From: Friedmanniella sp.
Lineage (GTDB): Bacteria > Actinomycetota > Actinomycetes > Propionibacteriales > Propionibacteriaceae
DNA length: 11,184 bases
Direction: 5' to 3'
NCBI GenBank assembly: GCA_025964935.1
Contig: JAOPXW010000088.1
Coordinates: forward strand, 1-11,184
This document shows, piece after piece, positions 1-6,649 of the stretch. Under the pieces are notes generated by a model. The model worked only from the letters and a program-made list of their open reading frames with translations. It did not search any database and was not told the origin of the DNA. The first letter of the stretch is position 1. Each line of letters starts with the position of its first letter. Made by a program: the position numbers and the translations under genes.

Positions 1-10
1 GCGGTCGGCG

Positions 11-1243
11 TCAGAGCAGCGGGCGCAGCGGGGTCAGGACGGTCTCGGAGAATTTGACCATGGCGTGCCGACGCTGCCAGTCCGGCCAGGTCAGCTCGAT
101 GGTGTTGGAGGAGTCGACCGCGAAGATGTGCTCCATCTGGCGGGCGACGTCGGCGTTGAAGACCTCCATGTTGATCTCGTAGTTGCCGTTCAGGCTCAGC
201 CGGTCGATGTTGGCCGTGCCGATGGTGCTCCACTGCCCGTCGATGGTCGCGGTCTTGGCGTGCACCATCGCGCCCTGGAAGAGCAGCAGCCGGACCCCGG
301 CCCGCAACAGGTGGCCGTAGTAGCCCCGCGACAGCCAGTCGGCCACGATGTGGTTGGACTCGGCCGGCACGATGATGCGGACGTCGACCCCGCGGCGGGC
401 CGCCCGGACCAGCGCACTGAGCATGTCCTCGTCGGGGATCAGGTACGCGTGGGTCAGGTAGACGTGGTGCGAGGCCCGGTCGATGGCGTCGAGGTACATG
501 CCCCGGATCGGGTAGACCATGTTCCGCGGGGTGTTGCGGTGGATCCGGATCTCGGAGTGCCAGGTGCGGCCCCCGAAGTCGGGGAGCGCGGCCCGCCGAC
601 GACCGGAGAACAGGTTCCAGTAGTCGATGAACGCGTTCTGCACGTCCCACACGATGTCCCCGGTCAGCCGCGCGTGGGTGTCCCGCCAGTCGGTGGCGTA
701 CAGGCTGCCGATGTTGTAGCCGCCCAGGAAGGCGACCACGTCGTCCACGACCAGCACCTTGCGGTGGTCGCGGCCGCTGTTGCGCGGGAAGCGGAAGCCG
801 GAGGCGATCAGCGGGTGCCGCCGGACGGCGATGTTGGCCGGGAACTGGAAGAAGCTCCGCGGCACGACCAGGTTGGCGAACTGGTCGAAGACGACATACA
901 CCTTGACGCCGCGGTCGGCCGCCTCGACCAGGGCGTCCTTGAACGCCTGACCGACGGCGTCGCTCTTCCAGATGAAGGTCTCGAAGAAGATCCGCGAGCG
1001 GGCCTGCCGGATGGCGTCCAGCATGTCGCGGTACAGGTCCTCGCCGTAGGTGTAGACGGTGACCTCCGAGCTGCCCGCGGTGACCGAGCGCGGGGGGACC
1101 CGGGGGAAGACGGCGGGCTTGCGGTGACGCTTACGGCGGTAGTCGACGGCCAGCAGCGCCAGCAGCGTCGCACCCTGGACGGCGGCGGCCGCGCCGACCG
1201 TGCGCCGCAGGATGGTCCGCACCCGAATGCGTCTGAGCCACAT
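11..1243 (-). CDS. Phospholipase D-family / cardiolipin synthase-like membrane protein
   Basis: This 410-residue protein has the two catalytic HxKxxxxD (HKD) motifs that define the phospholipase D superfamily: H160-K162-D167, followed by GGYNIG, and H328-K330-D335, followed by GTANID. In this family the two motifs form one active site that goes through a phosphohistidine intermediate. Bacterial members of this length are mostly cardiolipin synthases, which condense phosphatidylglycerol or exchange head groups at the membrane. A basic N-terminus (residues 1-14) precedes one hydrophobic segment (about 16-33) and a basic stretch (35-43), so it is probably anchored with one N-terminal helix. The classical ClsA proteins have two. 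The ATG start fits a TANNNT box 6 nt upstream and leaves no room for a Shine-Dalgarno. It stands alone and diverges from pcrA. The exact substrate cannot be read from sequence; a general phosphatidyltransferase or phospholipase is possible. Confidence 0.88.
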   Translation of the reverse strand: MWLRRIRVRTILRRTVGAAAAVQGATLLALLAVDYRRKRHRKPAVFPRVPPRSVTAGSSEVTVYTYGEDLYRDMLDAIRQARSRIFFETFIWKSDAVGQAFKDALVEAADRGVKVYVVFDQFANLVVPRSFFQFPANIAVRRHPLIASGFRFPRNSGRDHRKVLVVDDVVAFLGGYNIGSLYATDWRDTHARLTGDIVWDVQNAFIDYWNLFSGRRRAALPDFGGRTWHSEIRIHRNTPRNMVYPIRGMYLDAIDRASHHVYLTHAYLIPDEDMLSALVRAARRGVDVRIIVPAESNHIVADWLSRGYYGHLLRAGVRLLLFQGAMVHAKTATIDGQWSTIGTANIDRLSLNGNYEINMEVFNADVARQMEHIFAVDSSNTIELTWPDWQRRHAMVKFSETVLTPLRPLL

Positions 1244-1361
1244 GCGTCTAATTTACGCTCGCGACCCACCTCGGCGGACCCGTACCGTCCGGTTGGCCGG
1301 GGCCCGGCCGCCGAGCGTCACGGGCGGCGATGTCAGCCGGGGCGTTTAGGGTTGGAGGGTC
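1244..1361. promoter_or_regulatory. Divergent intergenic promoter region, PLD gene / pcrA
   Basis: This 118-bp gap separates two divergent start codons. On the minus strand TAAATT (1255 to 1250) matches the actinobacterial -10 pattern TANNNT and ends 6 nt before the PLD ATG, which would place the transcript start at or next to the start codon. On the plus strand TAGGGT (1347-1352) is a similar -10 and ends 9 nt before the pcrA ATG. No TTGACA-like -35 is evident for either. The rest is GC-rich with no other structure I can support. Confidence 0.45.
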
Positions 1362-3863
1362 ATGAGCAGCCCATCCCACCTCGACCAGACCGGAACCGCG
1401 ACCGACACGGGGCCCGACCTCTTCTCCGACGCGGTCCGGCCCGCCGCCCGGCCCCCGCGGCCCGCCCGGCTGACCGCCGAGCAGCTGCTGCAGGGCCTCA
1501 ACCCGCCGCAGCGGGAGGCCGTCCTGCACGAGGGCGGCCCGGTCCTGGTCGTGGCCGGGGCCGGCTCGGGCAAGACGCGGGTGCTGACCCGCCGGATCGC
1601 CTACCTGGTCGCCGAGCGGCACGCCCACCCCGGCTCGATCCTGGCCATCACCTTCACCAACAAGGCGGCCGCCGAGATGCGCGGCCGGGTGATGGACCTG
1701 GTCGGCAACCGGGCCAAGCTGATGTGGGTCTCGACCTTCCACTCCGCGTGCGTGCGCATCCTGCGGTCCGAGATCGCGCGGTTCGGCATCTCGCGGACCT
1801 TCTCGATCTACGACGACGCGGACTCCAAGCGGCTGATGTCGCTGGTCGCGCACGACCTGGAGCTGGACGCCAAGCGGTTCCCCGTACGGGCGATCATGAC
1901 CTGGGTGTCGAACTGCAAGAACGAGCTGGTCGACCACGAGTCGGCCCGGGCGAAGGCCGCGAACGCGCAGGAGGAGACCTACGCCGAGGCGTACCGGGAG
2001 TACCAGCGGCGACTGGTCGCGGCGAACGCCCTCGACTTCGACGACCTGATCATGACCACCGTGCACCTGCTGCAGGCGTTCCCCGAGCTGCGGGAGGCCT
2101 ACCGCCGCCGGTTCCGGCACGTGCTGGTCGACGAGTACCAGGACACCAACCACGCCCAGTACGCGCTGATCCGCGAGCTGTGCTCGGCCGAGGTCGACGG
2201 CGCCCCGCACGGGGTGATGGTCGAGGCCCCGGAGCTGATGGTGGTCGGGGACTCCGACCAGTCCATCTACGCCTTCCGCGGCGCGACCATCCGCAACATC
2301 AACGACTTCGAGTCCGACTTCCCCGGGGCCCGGACGATCATGCTGGAGCAGAACTACAGGTCGACCCAGACCATCCTCAACGCGGCCAACGCCGTGATCG
2401 TGCAGAACGAGGGCCGGCTGCCCAAGAACCTCTGGTCCGACGCCGGCGACGGCGACCAGATCGTGGGCTACGTCGCCGACACCGAGCACGACGAGGCCCA
2501 GTTCGTGGCCGCCGAGATCGTCCGGCTGGCCGAGGCCGGGCACACCCGCTACGCCGACTCGGCGGTGTTCTACCGCACCAACGCCCAGTCGCGGGCCTTC
2601 GAGGAGGTCTTCATCCGGGTGGGCCTGCCCTACAAGGTGGTGGGCGGCGTCCGGTTCTACGAGCGCCGCGAGGTGCGGGACGCCATCGCCTACCTGCGGG
2701 CCGTCAACAACCGCACCGACGACGTGTCGCTGCGCCGGATCCTGAACGTGCCCAAGCGGGGGATCGGGGACCGCGCCGAGGCGGCGGTCGCGGACCTGGC
2801 CGCCCGGGCGGGGATCAGCTTCGGCGACGCCCTGCAGCGCGTCGACGAGATCCCCGGGCTCGCCACCCGCTCGGCCAACCAGCTCCGCCAGTTCGCGGAG
2901 TTCCTGGCCCGGCACGAGGCGATGGTGGCCGCCGGTGACCCGGCGGACCTGATCCTGGCGAGCGTGCTGGAGCACTCGGGCTACCTGGCCGAGCTGCAGA
3001 CCTCGGTCGACCCGCAGGACCAGACCCGGCTGGAGAACCTGGTCGAGCTGCTGACCGTGGCCCGGGAGTTCGTGAGCGGGGTGGCCACCCTGGGGGCCGA
3101 GGACCTGGACGCCGACGAGCTGGGGGTGCTGGACGTGCCCGGCCCCACCGCGCTGGTCGGCCTGACCGCGGTGGGCGAGGTGCTGGACCCCGAGGCCGAC
3201 CTGGCCGCCGGGGCGGCCGAGCCGGACCCCTCGCTGGGGGCCTTCCTGGAGCGGGTCGCCCTGGTCGCCGACTCCGACCAGATCCCGACCGCGGGGGGTG
3301 CCGACGCCGGGGTGGTGACCCTGATGACCCTGCACACCGCGAAGGGGCTGGAGTTCGACACCGTGTTCCTGACCGGCTGCGAGGACGGGGTGTTCCCGCA
3401 CCAGCGGGCCCTGTCGGACGCGTCCGAGCTGGCCGAGGAGCGGCGGCTGGCCTACGTCGGGATCACCCGGGCGCGGCAGCGTCTCTACCTCTCCCGGGCG
3501 ATCGTCCGGGCGGCCTGGGGCACCCCGCAGCATAACCCGCCCAGCAGATTCCTGAACGAGGTCCCCGACCGCCTGGTCGACTGGCGGCGTACGGAGCGGG
3601 CGGTGACCAGCTGGCGCAACACCTCGGCCACGGCCGGCTCGGACCGCGCCTACCGCCAGCAGGTCAGCTTCGGGGCGGGCAAGACCAAGGTGCGGGAGGT
3701 GCCGGTGCTGGCCGCCGGGGACCGGGTGCTGCACAGCGCCTTCGGCCTGGGCAAGGTCGTCGCGACCTCCGGCGCGGGTGACGAGGCCAAGGCCGACGTC
3801 GACTTCGGGTCGTCCGGTCTGAAGCGGCTCGCGCTCCGCTACGCCCCGATCGAGAAGCTCTAG
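1362..3863 (+). CDS. pcrA: ATP-dependent 3'-5' DNA helicase, UvrD/PcrA type (SF1A)
   Basis: This 833-residue protein carries the full set of superfamily 1A helicase motifs: Q-motif LNPPQREAV (46-54), Walker A AGAGSGKT (65-72), motif Ia TFTNKAA (97-103), Walker B VDEYQD (256-261), motif III GDSDQSIYAFRGA (296-308), NYRS (331-334), motif V TLHTAKGLEF (656-665) and motif VI YVGITRAR (698-705). The C-terminal stretch 783-833 (AAGDRVLHSAFGLGKVV and following) matches the Tudor-like tail that lets PcrA/UvrD bind RNA polymerase. Known roles are nucleotide excision repair, removal of recombinase filaments and transcription-coupled repair. The first 40 residues are a disordered Pro/Ala-rich extension. 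An acidic, Gly/Ala-rich insert (about 576-622) lies just before motif V. The ATG is preceded by GGAGGG only 2 nt away, too close for an ideal Shine-Dalgarno, so initiation may be leaderless or nearly so. The family call is firm; pcrA versus uvrD1 is only naming. Confidence 0.96.
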   Translation: MSSPSHLDQTGTATDTGPDLFSDAVRPAARPPRPARLTAEQLLQGLNPPQREAVLHEGGPVLVVAGAGSGKTRVLTRRIAYLVAERHAHPGSILAITFTNKAAAEMRGRVMDLVGNRAKLMWVSTFHSACVRILRSEIARFGISRTFSIYDDADSKRLMSLVAHDLELDAKRFPVRAIMTWVSNCKNELVDHESARAKAANAQEETYAEAYREYQRRLVAANALDFDDLIMTTVHLLQAFPELREAYRRRFRHVLVDEYQDTNHAQYALIRELCSAEVDGAPHGVMVEAPELMVVGDSDQSIYAFRGATIRNINDFESDFPGARTIMLEQNYRSTQTILNAANAVIVQNEGRLPKNLWSDAGDGDQIVGYVADTEHDEAQFVAAEIVRLAEAGHTRYADSAVFYRTNAQSRAFEEVFIRVGLPYKVVGGVRFYERREVRDAIAYLRAVNNRTDDVSLRRILNVPKRGIGDRAEAAVADLAARAGISFGDALQRVDEIPGLATRSANQLRQFAEFLARHEAMVAAGDPADLILASVLEHSGYLAELQTSVDPQDQTRLENLVELLTVAREFVSGVATLGAEDLDADELGVLDVPGPTALVGLTAVGEVLDPEADLAAGAAEPDPSLGAFLERVALVADSDQIPTAGGADAGVVTLMTLHTAKGLEFDTVFLTGCEDGVFPHQRALSDASELAEERRLAYVGITRARQRLYLSRAIVRAAWGTPQHNPPSRFLNEVPDRLVDWRRTERAVTSWRNTSATAGSDRAYRQQVSFGAGKTKVREVPVLAAGDRVLHSAFGLGKVVATSGAGDEAKADVDFGSSGLKRLALRYAPIEKL

Positions 3864-5509
3864 CCCCGACCGAGGGCCCGCCGCAGCCGAGCGCCCAGTC
3901 CCCGGCCCGGCTCTGGGGCGGGGGACGCGGGCTCTGGCTCGGGCTCCGGGGCGGGCTGACCCTCGCGCCAGCTGGCCAGGGTGACCACCTCGAGCTGCAG
4001 CTTGAGGTCCTCGCCCCACACGGGGCGGACGGCGAGGTCCGCGCCCGCGCAGACCGTCCAGGCCGACAGGGTGGCCCGGACGGCCTTGGGCACCACGATC
4101 CGCCGGCGGCGGTTCAACCCGAGCAGCTGGCCCGAGAACCACACGGTGTAGAGCCCCGGGGCCAGCGGGTGGCCGTCGGCCGCGGTCGCGGGGTCGACCA
4201 CCAGCCGGCCCTGCACCACCGCCTGGTGGTCGCCCGACGGGTCGTGGGGGTCGGCCGGGACCAGCTGGGCCGCCAGGCTGCCGGCGGGGTACCACCACAG
4301 GTGCCGCTCGGCGTCCTCCAGCTGCAGCTCGACGCTGCCGCCGGCCAGCGGGTCGGGCACCGCGTACGGGTCCACCCCGGTCAGGTCCTCGGTCAGCCGG
4401 TGGTCCAGGACCCAGCCCCCGGCGGGGCCGGGGTGCAGGCGTACGGGGTCGCCGTCGGCGGTGGTGAGCCGGAAGTCGAGGCTGATCTGGAGCGCGCCGC
4501 CCTCGGCGATGCGGAGCCCGCGTCGCTGGATCACCGGCTTGAGGGCCGCCAGCCGGGTGACGAAGCGGCGGGTGCCCTCGAGGTCGCCGCCGCGGACGAG
4601 CTGGGCCCGGAGCCGGGGGAGGGCGGGGAGTCGGTCGTCGATGGAGTCGGGGACGGCCTCCCGGGCCACGGCGCTGAGCAGCTCGAACGCCTCCGGCCAG
4701 GTGTCGTCGCCGCGGGTCACCACGTTCTCCCGGACCCGGCTGAGGGTCTCGACCCGGTAGAGCCGCTCCAGCAGCAGGTCACGCTGAGCGGCGGGCTGCG
4801 GCGTCTCCAGCACGGTGGCGATGATCACGCGCAGCCGCTGGTAGTGGTCGGCCAGGTCGAACGCGGCGGTGCTGTTGTTGCCCCCGTCGTCGCGGCGGTG
4901 CCACCAGTAGCAGGGATAGTCGGCCACGACCGACAGCCGCGGGTCGTGGCTGTAGGCCCGGACGACGAAGAGCAGGTCCTCCATCCGCCAGTACCCCTCG
5001 GGGAACCAGACGTCGTGCTCGCGCAGGAAGGCCCGCCGGAACATCTTGTGACCGGTCAGGGTCTCGACGGCGGCCGGCACGTCGACCAGGCGGCCACCGG
5101 CGACCGAGCGGCGGAAGGCCGGGTTGGGACCGGCCATGCCCCCGCCGAGCTTGCCGAGCACGATGTCGGAGTCGTTCGCCTCGGCCACCGCGAGCAGCCG
5201 CTCCAGCGCCTCGGGGGCCAGCTCGTCGTCCTGGTCGACGAACTGCACGTAGTCGGCCTCGGAGAGACGGAGGCCGACGTTGCGGGGCTTACCGGGCCAG
5301 CCGGAGTTCTCCTGGCTCACCACCCGGACGTGCGGGTGGTCCGCCGCCAGCCGGTGCAGCCGCAGCAGCGAGTCGTCGGTCGACCCGTCGTCGACGTAGA
5401 TGACCTCGTACGCCGTGCTCGGCAGGCTCTGCTCGAGCAGGGAGGGTGCGCAGCGCTCCAGGTACTCCCCGCCGTTGTAGACCGGGACGATGACGCTGAC
5501 GCGCGGCAC
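3860..5509 (-). CDS. Family 2 glycosyltransferase with C-terminal beta-rich domain
   Basis: Residues 1 to about 230 are a GT-A fold family 2 glycosyltransferase: the opening VSVIVPVYNGGEYL, the nucleotide-binding VDDGSTDDS (39-47), NSGWPGKPRNVGL (68-80), the metal-binding DQDD (92-95), GHKMFRR (153-159) and an E177-D178 pair in the usual catalytic-base position. It would transfer a sugar from a nucleotide donor on the cytoplasmic face of the membrane. Residues about 330-515 form a separate, probably beta-rich domain with no family I can name. The layout recalls teichoic-acid transferases such as TarS, but that is inference. The tail is a Pro-Glu repeat (about 519-537) and a basic, amphipathic end (RGLGARLRRALGRG). 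The start is GTG, 8 nt after the M23 peptidase stop with no Shine-Dalgarno, so translation is probably coupled. The likely acceptor is a wall polymer or surface glycan, judged only from the peptidase neighbours. Confidence 0.88.
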   Translation of the reverse strand: MPRVSVIVPVYNGGEYLERCAPSLLEQSLPSTAYEVIYVDDGSTDDSLLRLHRLAADHPHVRVVSQENSGWPGKPRNVGLRLSEADYVQFVDQDDELAPEALERLLAVAEANDSDIVLGKLGGGMAGPNPAFRRSVAGGRLVDVPAAVETLTGHKMFRRAFLREHDVWFPEGYWRMEDLLFVVRAYSHDPRLSVVADYPCYWWHRRDDGGNNSTAAFDLADHYQRLRVIIATVLETPQPAAQRDLLLERLYRVETLSRVRENVVTRGDDTWPEAFELLSAVAREAVPDSIDDRLPALPRLRAQLVRGGDLEGTRRFVTRLAALKPVIQRRGLRIAEGGALQISLDFRLTTADGDPVRLHPGPAGGWVLDHRLTEDLTGVDPYAVPDPLAGGSVELQLEDAERHLWWYPAGSLAAQLVPADPHDPSGDHQAVVQGRLVVDPATAADGHPLAPGLYTVWFSGQLLGLNRRRRIVVPKAVRATLSAWTVCAGADLAVRPVWGEDLKLQLEVVTLASWREGQPAPEPEPEPASPAPEPGRGLGARLRRALGRG

Positions 5510-5517
5510 GGCCGGGA

Positions 5518-6444
5518 TCAGGGGTGCAGGCCGTGGGCGGCGAACCAGGTCACGGGGTTCACGGCGGAGTAGACGTCACCGGGGGTGACACCGGAGGGGT
5601 AGATCTCGAAGTGCACGTGGGGCCCGAAGGTCCGACCGGTCATGCCGATGGCCCCGACGAGCTGGCACGCCGACACGGTCTGGCCGACGCTGACCGAGAC
5701 GGTCGACATGTGCGCCATCAGGGACTGGGTGCCGTCGGAGTAGCGGATGGTCACGTAGTTGCCCGCCCAGCCGCTGGCGGGGCCGCCGCCGGCGTTGGTG
5801 ACCACACCGGAGGCCGGTGCGTGCAGCGGGGTGCCGACGGGGGCGGCGAAGTCGAAGCCGGTGTGGTAGCGGGCCCAGGAGCCGACCTGACCGAACCGGG
5901 CGGCGATGCTGTAGCCGCCGGTGACCGGGAGGCAGTCCTTGCCCGAGCTGGCCGCGGGGGCCGCTGCGGAGGTGCCGGTCGAGGCCGCCTTCTTGGCGGT
6001 GGCCCTCTGCGCCGTCGCCTTGCCGTCGGCGATCTTGGTCGCCTCGGCCCGGGTGGCGGCGGACGCGGACTTGAGGGCCTTGGCCCGAGCGGCGGCGGCC
6101 TTGCTCTTCGCGGCCTGGGCGACAGCCTCGTCGGTCTTGTTCAGCTCCTCGGCGCGCTGGTCGGCCAGGCTCTTGAGCTTGGCCGGGTCCAGGGCGGCGC
6201 GGGCGGAGCTGCGGCTGGTGGAGGCGCTGTCGCGGCTCGCGGTGACGCTGGACGCGGCACCGGGGTTCGCGCTGGTCTCCTGGGCCGCGCCGGTCAGCAC
6301 GACCGACCCGGCGATGCCGAGACCCAGGAGGGACACGGCGAGCGCGGCGACTCCGTGCTGGAGCCACCCCTTCTTGTCCTGCTTGATGTCCTCGATCAGC
6401 GCGCGGCGCGCAAGCGCGCTCTGCGGCGTTGATGGGTTCGGCAC
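5518..6444 (-). CDS. Membrane-anchored M23 (LytM) peptidoglycan endopeptidase A
   Basis: This 308-residue protein has a cytoplasmic N-terminus, one hydrophobic segment (about 31-53, without a clear cleavage site) and an extracellular Ala/Lys/Arg-rich helical stalk (about 80-160). Its C-terminal M23 domain (about 175-305) holds the complete site: zinc ligands H194 and D198 (HTGFD) and H278 (HVHFE), with catalytic histidines H245 and H276. It should therefore be active, cutting peptide cross-links in peptidoglycan, unlike degenerate LytM factors. C171 and C260 could form a disulphide. The GTG start is chosen because GAGGAG (6457 to 6452) lies 7 nt upstream; the common PcrA-linked M23 architecture supports it. 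It lies upstream of the glycosyltransferase with an 8-nt gap, so they probably form one operon. It is a paralogue of the next gene upstream, sharing the anchor segment pattern (HGVAALAVSLLGLGIAGS) and the M23 domain. Confidence 0.93.
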   Translation of the reverse strand: MPNPSTPQSALARRALIEDIKQDKKGWLQHGVAALAVSLLGLGIAGSVVLTGAAQETSANPGAASSVTASRDSASTSRSSARAALDPAKLKSLADQRAEELNKTDEAVAQAAKSKAAAARAKALKSASAATRAEATKIADGKATAQRATAKKAASTGTSAAAPAASSGKDCLPVTGGYSIAARFGQVGSWARYHTGFDFAAPVGTPLHAPASGVVTNAGGGPASGWAGNYVTIRYSDGTQSLMAHMSTVSVSVGQTVSACQLVGAIGMTGRTFGPHVHFEIYPSGVTPGDVYSAVNPVTWFAAHGLHP

Positions 6445-6451
6445 TCAGAGT

Positions 6452-6457
6452 CTCCTC
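6452..6457 (-). promoter_or_regulatory. Shine-Dalgarno of M23 peptidase A
   Basis: GAGGAG on the minus strand is 7 nt before the GTG at 6444. It fixes that codon as the start, although the frame can be read further upstream only in other frames. Confidence 0.75.
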
Positions 6458-6523
6458 GTACGGCGGCGGGAAATGTCCTGCCCCCTGCCACGATGAGGTT
6501 GGTGATCCTGTGGCGTCAGCGGC

Positions 6524-6545
6524 CCGTCTTCCGGTTACAAGACGG
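6524..6545. repeat. Perfect 7-bp inverted repeat in peptidase A leader
   Basis: CCGTCTT (6524-6530) and AAGACGG (6539-6545) are perfect complements around an 8-nt loop. In the predicted peptidase A mRNA they would form a stable hairpin near the 5' end, about 80 nt before the start codon. There is no T-run after it, so it is not an ordinary intrinsic terminator. Confidence 0.5.
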
Positions 6546-6559
6546 TGGACTTCTGTCCA
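6546..6559. repeat. Perfect inverted repeat TGGAC-TTCT-GTCCA
   Basis: This is a 5-bp perfect palindromic arm pair with a 4-nt loop, straddling the predicted transcript start of peptidase A (about 6555). At this position it could be an operator, or the first hairpin of the leader. It directly abuts the next inverted repeat (6524-6545). Confidence 0.45.
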
Positions 6560-6564
6560 AAACC

Positions 6565-6582
6565 ATAACGGATCAATAACGG
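6565..6582. repeat. Direct repeat ATAACGG x2, 11-bp period, candidate operator
   Basis: ATAACGG occurs exactly at 6565-6571 and 6576-6582, separated by ATCA. The period of 11 bp puts both copies on one face of the helix. It covers the spacer and -10 of the candidate promoter for peptidase A. A tandem xTAAC pair of this kind is typical of sites for dimeric response regulators. MtrA, which controls cell-wall peptidase genes in actinobacteria, is one candidate (inference from recalled motif form, not a match I could test). Confidence 0.5.
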
Positions 6583-6587
6583 GGCAC

Positions 6588-6618
6588 AAAAACGAGCGCG
6601 ACCACCTGGGGAAGTGGT
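6588..6618 (-). terminator. Possible weak intrinsic terminator after peptidase B
   Basis: On the minus strand ACCAC and GTGGT (arms at 6618-6614 and 6605-6601) form a 5-bp stem with an 8-nt loop. A T5 run (6592 to 6588) follows after 8 nt. The stem is short and the T-run too far away for a textbook terminator, so I rate this as tentative. It also overlaps the -35 area of the next promoter. Confidence 0.25.
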
Positions 6619-6633
6619 ATTGGACAACCGCGG

Positions 6634-6648
6634 GTTTACGGTGTAAAC
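6634..6648. repeat. Perfect palindrome GTTTAC-GGT-GTAAAC after peptidase B stop
   Basis: The 6-bp arms are separated by 3 bp, one base after the peptidase B TGA (6652 to 6650). The arms are too short and AT-containing for a strong terminator in this GC-rich genome, and no T-run follows. The symmetric form suits a binding site for a dimeric regulator. Confidence 0.4.
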
Positions 6649-6649
6649 G

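Larger units (their letters stand above)
6445..6649 (-). promoter_or_regulatory. Leader and promoter region of M23 peptidase A
   Basis: This 205-bp gap between the two M23 genes is visibly more AT-rich than its surroundings in the 6535-6650 part. On the minus strand, TATGGT (6567 to 6562) is a good -10, with a weak TTGTGC -35 (6589 to 6584) 16 bp away. A transcript would start near 6555 and have a leader of about 110 nt. A direct repeat and three inverted repeats, listed separately, lie in the same stretch. It therefore looks like an independent, regulated promoter rather than simple read-through from peptidase B. Confidence 0.55.

Noticed and set aside
65..2938. Open frame of 957 codons on the plus strand across the PLD gene and into pcrA
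   Set aside because: It is antisense to one motif-bearing gene and in another frame of a second one. Its translation is low-complexity Arg/Gly/Ala/Pro with no motif, a normal by-product of very GC-rich DNA.
3864..3960. Bidirectional terminator at the pcrA / glycosyltransferase junction
   Set aside because: The stop codons overlap and I saw no strong inverted repeat there; the repeats present are the coding Pro-Glu repeat of the glycosyltransferase.
1248..4298. Open frame of 1016 codons on the minus strand opposite pcrA
   Set aside because: Fully antisense to a helicase with all motifs; Gly/Arg/Val/Pro-biased translation without domains; shadow frame.
4169..5572. Open frame of 467 codons opposite the glycosyltransferase
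   Set aside because: Antisense shadow; the minus-strand frame has clear GT2 motifs and correct start context.
5576..6589. Open frame of 337 codons overlapping M23 peptidase A on the same strand
   Set aside because: Arg/Pro/Gly-rich out-of-frame reading of the peptidase, no recognisable domain, no ribosome-binding site.
6445..6649. c-di-AMP (ydaO) riboswitch before M23 peptidase A, and likewise in 7724-7990
   Set aside because: I looked for the conserved GCCGAA, GGGGAAC-type and GGGUGAAUC-type blocks on the minus strand and found none in the right order. A covariance-model search would settle it.
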